Below are positions 32,886-45,009 of a stretch of 64,000 nt of DNA, in pieces; positions within the stretch are counted from its first letter, which is position 1; every line of letters starts with the position of its first letter. Source of the stretch: Vandiemenella viatica (taxonomy: Eukaryota; Arthropoda; Insecta; Orthoptera; Morabidae); the NCBI GenBank assembly GCA_031002005.1, contig JARYHS010008074.1, positions 14,020,924-14,084,923 on the forward strand. Direction: 5' to 3'. Below the pieces are notes generated by a model. That model was given only the letters and a program-made list of their open reading frames with translations. It was not told where the DNA came from and did no database searches. The position numbers and the translations under genes are program-made.

Positions 32886-34180
32886 ACCGCACATTTAGAA
32901 CTGATGTACAGGAACCCGCCCATAACTCTCAAATCGCAAGTACCCCAGTGTCAGCAGTGCATAAACAAACATCTGAAAAACTAACTGGAGATGCTCTCCT
33001 GGTAAGCCTCATCAGTCAGCTGTCTTTAACCATAGAAACAAGGCATCACACAGATGAACAATTTCAAGGTATATACAATAAAATTGAAGAATACAAAGGA
33101 TTCTGCATCAAAACGACTGATCATATGACTACCTAAATTAAGGTAATCAAGCAGATTTCTTCAAAATGTAGCCAAAACTGTGGAATGATACATGAACAGT
33201 TATCTGGTTGTGTAGGGAATGCCAATAAAATTGAACACAGCCAAGACAGATATACACAAAGGATCGCTAATGTAGAACAACTACAAGTAGAGGGTCAACA
33301 AAAGGAATTTGCAGAAAGGTTGGAAACAAATAATGCGATACAAAATGCCAAGGATATGAATAACACTGTTGGGAATATGGAAAGTCGGATAATATCAGTG
33401 GAACATATAATAGAAACAAACACTTAGCAATGAGAGGTTCCAGAAAATTGAAGGAAAGGTTAATGATATGCAAACAGCAACCATCATGGGATCTGAAAAA
33501 TTTACAGTGGCTGTATTCAGTGACAATGGGGACCTCCACCCAGTAACTTTCCTTACCAGCTTTCAGTCTTACCGATCGTTCGAACTGTAGATAAAGAAAC
33601 GATTAACTGCATTTACCAACATTTAAGAGGTAGTGCAAGATTGTGGGGTTAAAGCATAATCCAAAACTGCCAGACCTATAGTAAATTTAAGGAGAAATTT
33701 GTGAATCATTTCTGGACTAGCCAACGGCAGTATGCAGCAAAGAGAGAATTGTGCAGAGGAGAACATTTCAAACAGATAGAGAACTACTACTAGATTTCTT
33801 TATGAGAAAAGCCGCAAAAGGTTCTCATTTTACTGACCCGATACCAAAAGAGGAAATAGTGAAGTATATGGTGGGAAGAATGTCAGCCCACATTTTTTTA
33901 GATGTTTTTGGTGCAGAACATCACAACTATCGCAAGAGCAATAAGATTACTAGACCAACAAGACTACCAACATAGAAACAAACCGCCCTAAGGATCAAAC
34001 TGTTTTTTGCACAATGGTAGCAATAGACAAGAAGGCTATAAGCGCCACAACTCACAACAACATTGGAATTGGACAGACAAAGGTCATGATTTTGCAAGAG
34101 GAGCTTACATTTTGCAACAGAGCTAGAAGAGGAGTACCCAACATTAGAGGATTGAGTAGAAAATATTTAATTGTAAAATT
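32886..34180 (+). pseudogene. LTR-retrotransposon gag remnant
   Basis: Plus-strand fragments resemble arthropod Ty3-like gag: a coiled-coil N-terminal region (32948-33427), then short blocks on the pattern DLHPVTFLTSF and HLRGSARLWG, and a region (33751-33975) like the C-terminal half of the gag domain. Frameshifts and stops throughout; no protease or RT is visible. It abuts the right end of the hAT element, so the hAT may have inserted into it. Described only as a degraded remnant. Confidence 0.55.
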
Positions 34181-34689
34181 TCATGTTAGATATAGTGTGA
34201 GACAACCACTCCGGTATTTAAAAAAAAAGTGGCATATGCGTTGCTGACTGCGCAGGGATGCAGTGCCAAACATCAAGTTCTAAAGACTTCAAAAGAGACC
34301 AACTGAGGCATGCTGTGCAGTGAATAGGTTGTGAAGATCTTCAGTTAATCAGAGGCACACAGTGTTTGGGTGTGACGTGTTTGGCAAACACGATGAACCT
34401 CATGCTTAGCTCGCCATTGTTTCCACTTACTTCTGACGAGCTGTCTTTCTGAAAACTATACTATCCAACCTCCTTTGCTTGAATTCTTCCTATTTCCACA
34501 CCTTAAGTTGTAAATCCCAAGTGGCTCAATGGTCTGTTTTTAACAATTTCACCATATCTTGCTTCATTTATGGACAATCATTTATCAACGCATTTTGTGT
34601 TTAATGGTAAATTCAGTTTTATTGACAAGTTTTATCACATTGGAGTAATAAGTATTGGGTGAAGGACTACTTCCATAAACACTGAAGAA

Positions 34690-36890
34690 CAGAACGACTC
34701 TATTGTCAACAACAAAGTAGCAGTTCCAATAGAAGAAATTTATCCATTACCTGCCTGCAGTACTTGACCTCATAGTTTGAGTAACAAAGGATCAAGACTA
34801 GTGTTGCCAGGTCCAGATCGTTATAAATCGGGACGGAGGGTCAAAAAAATCGGGATTCGGGGATACAAATCGGGACAATTCTCAAAAAATACGTTTTTAT
34901 ACAATTGACGTTATTTTTGTAATTAATGGACGACAGTGGTAATTTCTATAGATATCTGTCAATCATATTATGGGAATTTACAAACCTTGTTACTAAATAT
35001 TATAATAATAGTAAGACTTGTTGATTACGACTAGTAACAAAGTATTATGGAAATAATGTATTTTCAAGTTGAATTTTAAGTATTTTTTTATTCTCTTAAT
35101 AAGTATTTATTTTTTTATTAAAATTGAATTCAGTGTTATATTTCAATGCCTTTATCATAGCTTTTTTATATTATATTTTTATGAAATTCGTCACAAGACA
35201 AATTGAACCTGTTTTCAATTTGTATCTGCTTTGACATGCTCGAGTGATTATTCGACATTTTTGACCAAATAATATTAGCCTGGAAAAATTTACTTTCAGT
35301 TGCCGCATTTGAAAACGGTATTGACGCCATAGAAGCAAATATTCAGATTAATGCGTCTCATAAAAGAGTTTTAAAGCTTCAGCTCGTTTGGCATAGTCTG
35401 AGAAATGACTATGCAGTTTCAGGATGAATTCTCCAACTGAAATTAACTCATACTCAGAGGATATTTTACACTGTTATACAAAATATGTGCAGGACATCCC
35501 ACTGATATAATTTGACCATTATCATGGTGCAGAAAAACTTAATTGTGGCACCTAAAGTTCACATTTGCGATGTTGCAATGTAACTAGTAAGATGTTTACT
35601 ATCAATACTGGGCTCCTTCAGTCGTGTCACTAAATTTTTTTTATTTGTCTGATGCTGCTTCATTTACGTCTTCATAAACCTCAAATGATTAAATTTGTAG
35701 TTGGGTTGTAAAATATTACCATCAACACAAAAAATTTTGTACTACCGTGATTGGAGGCGACTGTAGCAACACCATTAAATGTATCATTTTGGAGATTTTA
35801 GATCGCTCCTTGAGTAGTTGCCGTACCTAAACCATTTTGTGCAATCTCACTGGCCTTTGTTCTTCCAAGTGACAATTTCTCAGAAATTTTGGAATCGTTA
35901 TACAAAGTACGATCGAGTTTTGATCCAACAACCGAATTAACTGAATGACAAGGTGTGCTTGACTGAGTGAAATGCGTTTGTGACTTAAGCATCTATCACT
36001 TCTTGATTCTTGGGTGCTCACTTGATCGGTGTTAAAAATAATTTCAGCGATGTTGTTAAACTGAAACTCCTTTCTTTTTTATTGTTTACATTACATTGTT
36101 TACTTTTGTTTTTGCTACCATGATATAGGCCTACGCTAACCGGTTTTTGGCACAGCTTGCAGGTTAGTGGGGGTTAATTGTACTACGTATAAGCTGTGAA
36201 TAACATTAGTGGTTTGGTGCGATGCGTTTGACGTAGGACATGCGATTTCATTTTTTTGCGACGAGTGATGGGTTTTATCACTTAGCTAAAAAAAAATCGG
36301 GACATTTGGCGTCCCGATCGAGGGTAAATCTGGACGCGTCTCCAGACCCCGAAAATCGGGACGTCCCGCGCAAATCGGGACACCTGGCAACGCTAATCAA
36401 GACCCAAGCAAGATTCAGAAATCCTCACATCGACTCCAATAAAGGAAAAGCCTGAAGAAAAAAAAAATGGAAGAAAAAACACCAAAAAATAAACTAAGCT
36501 GAAGAGGGAAAATTAGCGGAAAAATGTTGACTCCTCCAGTAAATTAAAAAGAAAAAATATGCAAGGAAACGTCCAAGGAGAGAACCATTTGACTCCGTCT
36601 CTGGAAACTAATGATCAAAAAATGTTGTACCAACATGATTCTGATGAAGAATTTTGTTTTTATTGCAAACAATAGATGGGAAACTTTGTGGGGTATGTGC
36701 TCTTCAAACTCGTTAAGCTCGTTGCGGTTGGGATTATACAGAGGGCTACAAGTGTGATTTTTGTATCTCAGAGTGACATTTTTCATTAAGCCTATTTTCA
36801 CAATTCCAATAATTTTGTGTCTAACTTTTATAAAATAAATACACTGATTTAAAATAAATTGAGTTTTAGTCACTTTTTTACCTTCTCTGA
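34690..36890 (+). pseudogene. Degraded pogo-type transposase tail, split by a hAT element
   Basis: 34690-34798 resembles the Pro/Ser linker of pogo-type transposases (VAVPIEEIYPLP). It resumes at 36404 with TSTPIKEKPEE, and ends near 36770 with DEEFCFYC and, in another frame, YKCDFCISE followed by a stop, the PHD-finger end. Downstream sequence to 36890 matches 61734-61840 closely, so both are 3' regions of one subfamily. Confidence 0.65.
34799..36395 (-). mobile_element. hAT transposon, internally decayed, with 8-bp duplication
   Basis: 1597 bp bounded by ATCAAGAC (34791-34798 and 36396-36403). Inverted ends start TAGYGTTGCCAGGT. Subterminal repeats of AATCGGGAC-type occur at both ends (five or more). 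Minus-strand scraps recall a hAT transposase: DSKISEKLSLGRTKASEI (35860-35930), and FFQANIIWSKM near 35260, which resembles the C-terminal region. Inserted in the pogo-type tail. Confidence 0.88.
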
Positions 36891-39800
36891 GTATAAATGG
36901 ATTTTATTGTGTGAAAAGAAATTATGTAAATACCATTTAATATGATTAAGAACAGAAGCATGCAAGAGAATTACTTAAATGTTTGTAATTGTAAGTATTA
37001 AGGTGAGCTACAATGTTTAAAGGCTGATTTACTACAGTTTAAAATGATTTATGTGGATAATTATGTGTTTAAGTATCTTTTAATTTTAATTTCTATGTTT
37101 TTAATATGTTTTCAATTGTTAAGTATTGTTAATGTTCGCGAAATATCTGTCGGAAGCCTCTGTAGTGTTCTAGAACTTTCCATAGAAGTTATATAATGCG
37201 ATCAGCAGAGACTAAGAGCTTTATACACTCAGTTTACGTCGGCCGAGGACAGTTTTCAACGAACAGTTTTGGTAGTATTATCTTTGCAAGAAGTGTCTAA
37301 TGTAATCGTTGGAGTTTTGTGTTTATAGGTGAACTTTATCTTTAAGTCCGATGTCTCACTAGAAATAAAAAAAAGTTAAAATTGGAGACTGGATCGTGGT
37401 CTAGTTATTTATTATATGTAATTCAAAACCACTAACAGTCTAATAACTGGCCAAGAAAAGAAAGATACAGACTAAAGGAGTTTTTTCGAGAAAAGTGATG
37501 GAGGAAAAATCTTGGATGACCGCCAGACTTGGAAGAGGTTGTGCAGGACGATCTGCAAAGGCGGATACGTCTAACGACGATGATGATTAATGTTGTTATA
37601 AAACAACGCGCACTGTAATTCATTGTCTCTTACCTGTAATAAAAACTATCGGTTGTCACTCTGGTTCGGGATGCATTTGAACTTTACCACAAACTCCGCT
37701 AATATAGTAGACCTATGTTTGAATTACGTGCATATTTCCTATTGTCAGAAAATTTATTGCTGGTAACTGGGCATATCACTTGATTCAAATTTGAAGTATC
37801 TGATACTAACTAATGCACTAAAAACTTTAATGCTTCAAATATGTAACACTTAATTACGTCGCAACTTTCATTCCTCCAACGTCAGTGACTATAAAATCCG
37901 TATTTGATGAAAAACATGTTCTTTTTTTGTGAAGATTTTACAAAACCACTTCCATTCATTATTTATTTTATAAGTATTCTCTCAAGAATGCAATATTTTA
38001 CCAATTATGTTGATAAATTACGAAAAAAATTAGACACAATCACAAAATTATAAAAACACCCAGAAATATCCCTTCGTTTGCAATATGAACGTGTGCTTTG
38101 ACGTCACAATTCGATTCGACCAATAGAGCTCCATATTACAAAGTTACATTTCCCTAGTATTTTTAACACTTTTGATTAATTAAAATCGATAAATGAAAAG
38201 CTAATACATAGAAAAAACGTTGAAGCGTTAATTTTAGAGGATTAAATCTTCCAAATAAAAATACGAGACGTATTTTTAATTGCATGCATATATCCTATTA
38301 CCTTTGCAGTAAGTTCACTTCACAGCAAATTATTCCGAATGTATGTCGATTTTGTGAAAATTCCAACTTAAATATGTTTCAATATTTATATTAGAATAAA
38401 AATTGTATTGCTTTTAATAATTCCTTCATTTAAATAATCAAAAGTAAGTTAGAACTCTGATCCTTTTAAGTTTCCTCTATTGGAATGGCGCCCTTAAAAT
38501 ATTTTTTATAGTACTTAATCAAAAAGTTAGAATCAAAGATAACATTATTACCATTTTGAAGAGCTCATTTAGACACAAGAATAGACAGAGCATTTCAACT
38601 ACAATTAAAACTAATATTACGTGGAATGACTTACTTTATTAAGATTTATTTTTATTTCCCATTGATTTTACTGTTGCCATATTTCAGCCGCATGTAACTC
38701 TGTAAACCATTCAAACATTGTCGTAGTATCGATATGAATCACGAATGTCAAATAAGGAAGTGTAGCGGAACCACTTCGTGTTCCTTTGTAAGTAGCGCCG
38801 GTTAGTGACGTCATTGGCGCCATGTCTGTGGCCACAGGAGTGTGAGCCCCGGAGGGGGAATGGTGTACTCAGCACTGGTCACAAGGCAGGCAGTTGGTCG
38901 CCGAATGTGGAGTAGGACGGTTGGTGGAGAAGCGAGGTCTGAGTGTAAGCGATGTATCCGTGTGAATGCGTGTAAAATTATACAAATAGCTGAGCTATTA
39001 CAACTTGAACCTGTAACTTCGCGATTATCGAAGTCTGATAAATATATTTTTAAAGTTGGTGGTGTTGGAGAAGTGCATAAACAAATAATTAAAATAGTTT
39101 TCGTGAAATGACTGCAATGGCTTATTTTGTAGTTATATTTAGCACTCCTGAATATTCTCAGTTGGAAACAGAGTGGCGGCCGTTCTAGTGAATCTGCATC
39201 TATATCTACCATACACGTTATTTTTCAGTGAGCGAGTTTTAAAGTAAAAACATTGAGGTGGCTGGTGTGAGTGGACGACCCACGAAACCGCAACATGGCG
39301 TTCGTTTAGTGACCAGAACAGTTTCTGAGAGTTTTATATAGAAATTCCGGAAATTGTGCAAGTAGAAATTGACTATTTTGTATGGACACGTGTGGAAAGG
39401 CGGAGACTCATGACGTCACGAGACAACGGATTTTGAGCCGACGGATCATCTGTTGCTCGAGTGGAAGAGTCGACTTTGGTGGTATGCTGTACATCTTTGG
39501 CGATGGTGAACGACGTCCGCAGCATGCGGTGCATCTTTGGCGCTGGTCGACAAGACGACAACTTGCTGGCGTGCTGAACATTTTTGGAGATATCAGCTGG
39601 AACGACGCGGAGCGGGAAAGTTGGAACGTCTCCGAGGAACAACGTCAATTAAAAGATAAGGGAAATTAATTATTAACTAAGCAACACGAAACCTTTGATT
39701 TTTCTTTTATAGTCGTTGAAATTTGATATTTTTTTGAAAATTTTTCGGTTAACCTCAAAGTGTAAGATAAACAATTTTGATTAGGTAGTAAATGCAAGTG

Positions 39801-40266
39801 AAGTTTTAGTTTGTTTGAAGCCGCTGAACTAAACCAACAGAGAATTTTTTTAAAAGAACATAAGATTTTTTTGGAGTAAACTTGACGTGGTCTTGCTATT
39901 GTTTTCCAAAAATTGAGCATCGTTTTGAGAATATCGTACAGTTTTTTTAATTAAGAATAATATGATAACATTTCAATAAACTTTTTCAACACAATTTTCA
40001 TAACATTTCTTAGTGATTTCGAAATTTTTGTTTTCCCTTGGTCAACATTGTGCTACTTTCACTGATGTGATATATACTTCTGAATATTTTAACTTTTTGC
40101 TAAGCGCATTTCCTGATGAATAGTGATTTACACATTTTTTGTATTAAGTTCTTTTTGGCTTTGCTGATCTATTGATTTGAGAGAAATCATTTAAAATGGA
40201 AGGGGGAAAAAACTATTTTAAAGAGGGGACCCTCATGACAATGTAGAGAGATCAAATTCTGTTAAC
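36891..40266. other. No gene recognised
   Basis: Mainly AT-rich. A patch at 37130-37400 (with TTCTAGAACTTTCC and a CACTCAG-type region) might be part of an LTR, but no partner was found. 38760-39660 is less AT-rich and holds short ORFs (38811-39212 minus, 39382-39669 plus) of no known family. Within it three related pieces with CATCTTTGGCG-type sequence start near 39484, 39524 and 39571. Confidence 0.55.
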
Positions 40267-40623
40267 ATGTTAGCAGTTCTAAATGTTACACCTCCCAGAC
40301 CAGATAGTCAGACACAGGACAATCAAAATTTAGTACAAAATTCTGAAGTGGGCACCCCAACTTCAGGAGGAACTTCTCCCATCTCAGATGTTACCCAACA
40401 ACTTGTAATGAATCCTTCCGCACTTGACCATGCTTCTTCTACCTCAAGTGAAAGTTTTAGAGGTTTCAGTAATGGTTCACCAGCTGAAATTATCTCTATT
40501 GAACCCCGTTATGGCGAGCAATACCCAATTAACCTAGGGAATGACGTGTTGATGCGGCTGATAAATAAGGTCAAGAAACAATATGATAGTATTACTACTA
40601 GCATTAATCTTCTTTCAAACTGA
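40267..40623 (+). CDS. Hypothetical ORF, Ser/Thr/Gln-rich, unknown
   Basis: 118 codons from ATG 40267. The first 75 residues are low-complexity and rich in Ser, Thr, Gln and Pro; the last 40 are more ordered. I do not recognise it. It lies just upstream of an LTR-like block and of a coiled-coil fragment (41270-41503), so it may be the start of a retrotransposon gag. It could equally be chance. Confidence 0.3.
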   Translation: MLAVLNVTPPRPDSQTQDNQNLVQNSEVGTPTSGGTSPISDVTQQLVMNPSALDHASSTSSESFRGFSNGSPAEIISIEPRYGEQYPINLGNDVLMRLINKVKKQYDSITTSINLLSN

Positions 40624-40688
40624 AGCACATGTCAGTTTGCTGCAATTGATTATAAATTAGAGAAACAGATTCCACTCTCAAAGAACAT

Positions 40689-41156
40689 TGTAACATAACA
40701 AACGTCTGTGACCTGCAATAGTATCTGTGGCAGACGTCGTGTGTTAATGCTATGTTGTCTTGGAAGTAGCGAGTCTTTGCCCTCCGTCAGGTGAAAGTCT
40801 GACGCGGGAATATTTTTCGGTCGAAAAGTAGAAATTGTGAAAACTTCGGTGAAGTGGATGATGGAGACTTGTATTATGAGGAACTCACTGTTTTAAAGGG
40901 AATGCTGTGTTTTCAAGTGACTGTATAACGTTAAAAGGACGATAGTGAATGTGGGAGACTATTTTGAAAGTCAACCTGTTTTATCCCACGAATCTGTGGT
41001 TTTCGAAGAAGTCCGATTCCTTGTTGATATATTGTTTGGTGGTGGTACTTTCCGTCGGTGTAGTGGCAGAGGTTAATGAACTAGAATAAAGTTTTAGGAG
41101 TAGATGTTCACCCTAAACTGTGTGACTCTCTCATTTAATTATCCCGATGCAGAACA
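40689..41156 (+). repeat. Possible LTR (solo or 5') with primer-binding-like sequence
   Basis: Starts TGTAACATAACAAACG and ends near GATGCAGAACA. Downstream, TGGCGACCG (41168-41176) resembles the primer-binding site that follows the 5' LTR in many arthropod LTR elements. An AATAAAG polyadenylation-like motif lies at about 41085. No second LTR was found in the window. Confidence 0.35.
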
Positions 41157-41269
41157 GTACCTAAACCTGGCGACCGCGGCTTAAAGAACCTTTTATTTAA
41201 TTAACAATTGTTTGTGTTTATATAAGTGATTTTTAATTAAAATCATTAATCACGCCAGAAGGTTTTCAA

Positions 41270-41503
41270 CATATTAGCGATCAGGTATCCAATCTTAGCA
41301 ATAACGTGGAAAACTATAAAGCAAATTGCGAATTAAATAAACAAAACGTACATGACACCATCAGCAAAAAATTGGAAAATCAGTCAGCTGTTATCAATCA
41401 AAGACTACATAAACTTGAAAAAGATTCAGATGCATTGGGTAGTATTATGGAAGCTGTAACATCACAGTCTTCATCCGCCGATCGGCAAATAGTACTTGAG
41501 TAA
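41270..41503 (+). pseudogene. Coiled-coil gag-like fragment
   Basis: A plus-strand frame with heptad-like pattern (SDQVSNLSNNVENYKANC, then KKLENQSAVINQRLHKLEKD) ends at a stop at 41503. Similar coiled-coil leaders precede gag domains in arthropod LTR elements and in the remnant at 32948-33427. No gag core is present. Confidence 0.35.
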
Positions 41504-41544
41504 GCGGACGAATACGTTGTTTCAAGTTAGTCGTGACCTAGCGA

Positions 41545-42544
41545 CAGTGTTGCCAATTTAGCGACTTTGTCGCTAGAAGTGACGAATTTAGCTCAGTCTT
41601 AGCGACAAAAAAAAAAAAAAAAAATAGTTTTGACGACAAAAATGGTTTAGCGACTAATCTGGCGACTTTTGGAGTAGAAGTGAAAACAGTTCTAGAGCCA
41701 ATTATGGATACATTTTTTGTTAACTCGACACAGAATTATACAGTGCCAAGAGATACATATGGAAAACGACAAACGCGCTTGTGCACCAAATTCAAACTTT
41801 ATTTAATTAAAGTTCCATTCGTGTTTGCTCTAGCTTTAGCTATTTCAGAAAATATTCAAATCAAAACATCCAATTTTCTTTTAAATTTAAGTTTTACATA
41901 TATTTGTTAAAAAACTCTAGCTTTCATTAAATGACTTTTTTGAGTGAATTCGGAAATCTTCTAATTTAAGATTTAGCTAAAAAAGTCAACTTTTTTAAAA
42001 TAAAATTTGAATGTAAAAATCTTCATGTTGAATTTGAAAAAAACTATGCGCGAATTGCGCGCCAAATTTAAGGTACACAAACAGAATACATGTAAGAGTA
42101 AGGTATACTAATCTAATCTCAGCCAAGGTTACTAGGATTTTAGTAACCTTGATCTCAACACCTGCTTAGCATTTAGGCATTTAGTAAACCTGAACGCGAC
42201 CATTGGCTCTAAAGTAACAATTCAGAATTCATTGACTATTAAACAATGTACCTTATTATCGTCGATTACTCATCGATCTATACTTGAAATTTTCAATTTT
42301 TTAACTTGACAAAAAACATACGTAATACTAAGAAATAATGAAATTTATTTCTGTCCAACTACATCTTATTTTTCGAAGTGTTAACTTGTAATTGAATTAT
42401 TTCTACCAGTAGTAACAAAATAGTAATGTGGTCAGGGAATCCCCGAACTTTGTGTACATGGACAATCGGCTACTGGTGGAATTAATTTTAGCGACTTTTG
42501 ATTTTGAGTCTAGCGACTCGAATTTCTAGGAGTTGGCAACACTG
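41545..42544. mobile_element. hAT-type MITE (1.0 kb)
   Basis: Inverted ends CAGTGTTGCCAA and its reverse complement TTGGCAACACTG. Flanks CCTAGCGA (41537-41544) and CCTAGCTA (42545-42552) match at 7 of 8 bases, giving the 8-bp hAT duplication. TAGCGAC motifs cluster at both ends (about 41558-41665 and 42489-42516), in both orientations. It has no transposase, and an A-homopolymer near 41608. Confidence 0.8.
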
Positions 42545-43398
42545 CCTAGCTATCTATGGCAGCGGGCGGCTCGCGTTGCGGAGTGTTAGACGCTAAGTAA
42601 TAGTGCGTCGGATTATTTATCAGGAAAAAGCCTAATTACGTTTAGCTGGGAAAGTGCGTGTGATATATTTAGTTTGTATAGTGCAGGAATAGAGAAGAAT
42701 ATTAATTGCGACATTGAAAGTAATTTGGTGCAAAGCTGACTTAATTGTTCATTTCCTTTTATCTGAAGAATCTTGCAATCTACGGTTGACGAAGTTTCGA
42801 TTAGCCTTAATATTCAAAATGTGGTAGTGGCCAACCAGTTCGTTGCTCTAAGTTATTGCAATAAATGTGTGGTGGACTTAACTTTCTGATCTCGTACTTG
42901 ATGACATTTTTAATTATTTATCCACCTCTTGTGTCGGGCTGGTTTGGTACGCTACCTGGAGACCTACAGCTAACTACAGTGGTTGGCCAGATTATTAGGC
43001 CACCTCCAAGAAAAGATGTAAAATATTCAGTCCGCCAAGAAAAGATGTAAAATATTCAGTCTGCTTTTACTTTTCATATTTCTTGTTAAGTTCATAGTCA
43101 TTTAACAATTGGAATGCATCACTCACCTATTGTCGGCCAATAATACTGTATGTAATCCTGATAGTTAACAAGTTGTAAGACCGCATATAATGCAACAAAA
43201 TAACAAAGAAATCTTGACAATCATTCCCTGAGGAAGTTTTGTTCATTGTTAAGTATCATGTAGCTGAGAGTCAGCGTATCAGTGCAGTCTGTGAAGTTGG
43301 TTTTGGTGAAATTATTGTGATTTAGTGTACGTAGTTCAAGTGTAAGTTTTCGCAGTTTCCCCAGGACAAAAGTTCCAGTAAAATTTCTGAACATTGAC

Positions 43399-44534
43399 AT
43401 GGGCAAACTTAAAGATCTAACAGATGAACAAAAAGCTGTAATAACTCATCTTTTAACAAAAGAGAACTATAATATAAGTGAAATATCCGTAAAATGCAAT
43501 ATTTCACGACAGTCAATCCGATGAATAAAGGAGAAGTTAAAGAAGGGTTTGACTTTGAACGCTAGGAGGAAAGGTTCCTGTGGTCGGAAGAAGATCATTA
43601 CACCAAGAGGTGAACGTAAATTAATAAAAATAATTAAAGAAAACAGATCTGCAACGAATAAGAATGTGATGGTTAGTTTAAATGAGGTGGGAATTCCAGC
43701 TTCCAAAAGAACAGTTCGCCGAACTTTGAAGAACCTTGGCATCAAGAGCTGCAGACCAGCAAAGAAACCAAAGCTCACAGAAAGAATGAAGAATCAAAGG
43801 TTCCAGTGGGCCAAAAAATACAGAAACTTCACTGCTGATAACTGGAGGAAGGTGAGACTCAGTTCTAGAATCTTTTTTTCACACACACAGTGTATATATT
43901 TTTTACTATAGCAAAGTCTAACATGCACTGTACACTGTAATTTGGTTCTGCAGGTGTGCTTTAGTGATGAATCGACTTTTCATGTATTGTCTGACAAGAG
44001 ACAGAATGTGAAACGCAGGCCTAATGAAAAATATAATGAAGACTGTGTTGTACAAACTGTGAAACACCCTCAGTCTGTGATGATTTGGTCAGTGATAAGT
44101 GCTAAGGGACTTGGACGCCTTTTCACTGTGGAAGGGATGATGAATCAAGTGCAATATAAAAAGGTACTTGAAACACAACTCCTCCCTCAGCTGCAGGATT
44201 GGTATCCAAATAATAAAGAAATAATATTTATGCAAGATTCCGCCCCATGTCACACTGCAAAATCTGTGAAAAAGTTTCTGGCTGACAAAAAATACCATTA
44301 CTAGACTGGCCAGGTAACTCACCGGATTTGAACCCTATTTAAAACGTCTGGGAGCTGCTGAAGCGTCAAATCGGCCAAGAAAGAATTACGAACAAGGGGA
44401 CATTGGTTGAAAGAATCACATGACACTGGAATTCAAATAAACATTTGGTACAAATTGCTCTAAACAATATCGACAGCATGCCTCGACGAATTCAAGAAGT
44501 AATTAAAGTAAGAGGCGGCTTGACAAAATATTGA
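43399..44534 (+). pseudogene. Tc1-type transposase with a spliceosomal intron, dead
   Basis: Starts MGKLKDLTDEQKAVI. The helix-turn-helix has a TGA after RQSIR (near 43523). Exon 1 ends NWRK at 43851, and exon 2 opens VCFSDESTF at 43954. The second catalytic block is FMQDSAPCHTAK. A frameshift near 44300 precedes LLDWPGNSPDLNPI, where the catalytic Glu codon of the DD34E triad reads TAA. Ends GGLTKY. Inactive on three counts. Confidence 0.88.
43852..43953 (+). other. 102-bp intron in the Tc1-type transposase
   Basis: GGAAG|GTGAGA at 43852 and TTCTGCAG|GTG at 43953. Joining the exons in phase 0 restores the expected peptide across the first catalytic Asp. Introns are unusual in Tc1 transposases. 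Confidence 0.75.
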
Positions 44535-44717
44535 GTTGTTATGTCTCAAGAAGGTGTATCGTTTTAAAACTGTAATGTGACGTGTTTACAAATGTTTAAA
44601 AATGTTATTTGTACATGTACCACGAGAAAATTACTAAATAAAACAATATAAAACAAGATATTCAAATGTTTTTATAAATAATCTCAGAGTGGCCTAATAA
44701 TGTGGACAGGGACTGTA

Positions 44718-45009
44718 TTTATGAATTACATTAATCTGCTAATAGAACTTTGTCTTTTGAGAGAACATATTTTTGCAAATATTAATTTACCGCTAGTTAT
44801 TAAAAAAAAGAAACCAGCATAAATCACTTACATGGTTACCGTGATCAGGACTGTAAGTATTAATTTACTCTTATTATAAAAATACGACAACTAACAACAT
44901 AAATGTCTTACATGTCGACGCGTGACGGACTGTGTGGAAAAAATTAGTGCCAGGAGGAGAAACAGTGTTTTTCAAACCCTGGGAAAACGCACAAAAGATA
45001 AAAGAAAAA
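44718..45009. other. No gene recognised
   Basis: AT-rich spacer between the Tc1-type element and the LINE scrap D. Confidence 0.6.

Larger units (their letters stand above)
42977..44715 (+). mobile_element. Tc1-type transposon, degenerate
   Basis: 1739 bp with TA duplications (42975-42976 and 44716-44717). Inverted ends begin CAGT and share ATTATTAGGCCAC at positions 15-27. Just inside the left end a 29-bp unit containing AGAAAAGATGTAAAATATTC is duplicated in tandem (43006-43034 and 43035-43061). Confidence 0.88.

Noticed and set aside
37130..37420. Possible LTR
   Set aside because: It has no second copy in the window, no clear TG...CA ends and no primer-binding sequence.
38811..39669. Possible coding gene or promoter region
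   Set aside because: The short ORFs have no recognisable domain, and ATG and stop positions look random. I kept it as unassigned sequence.
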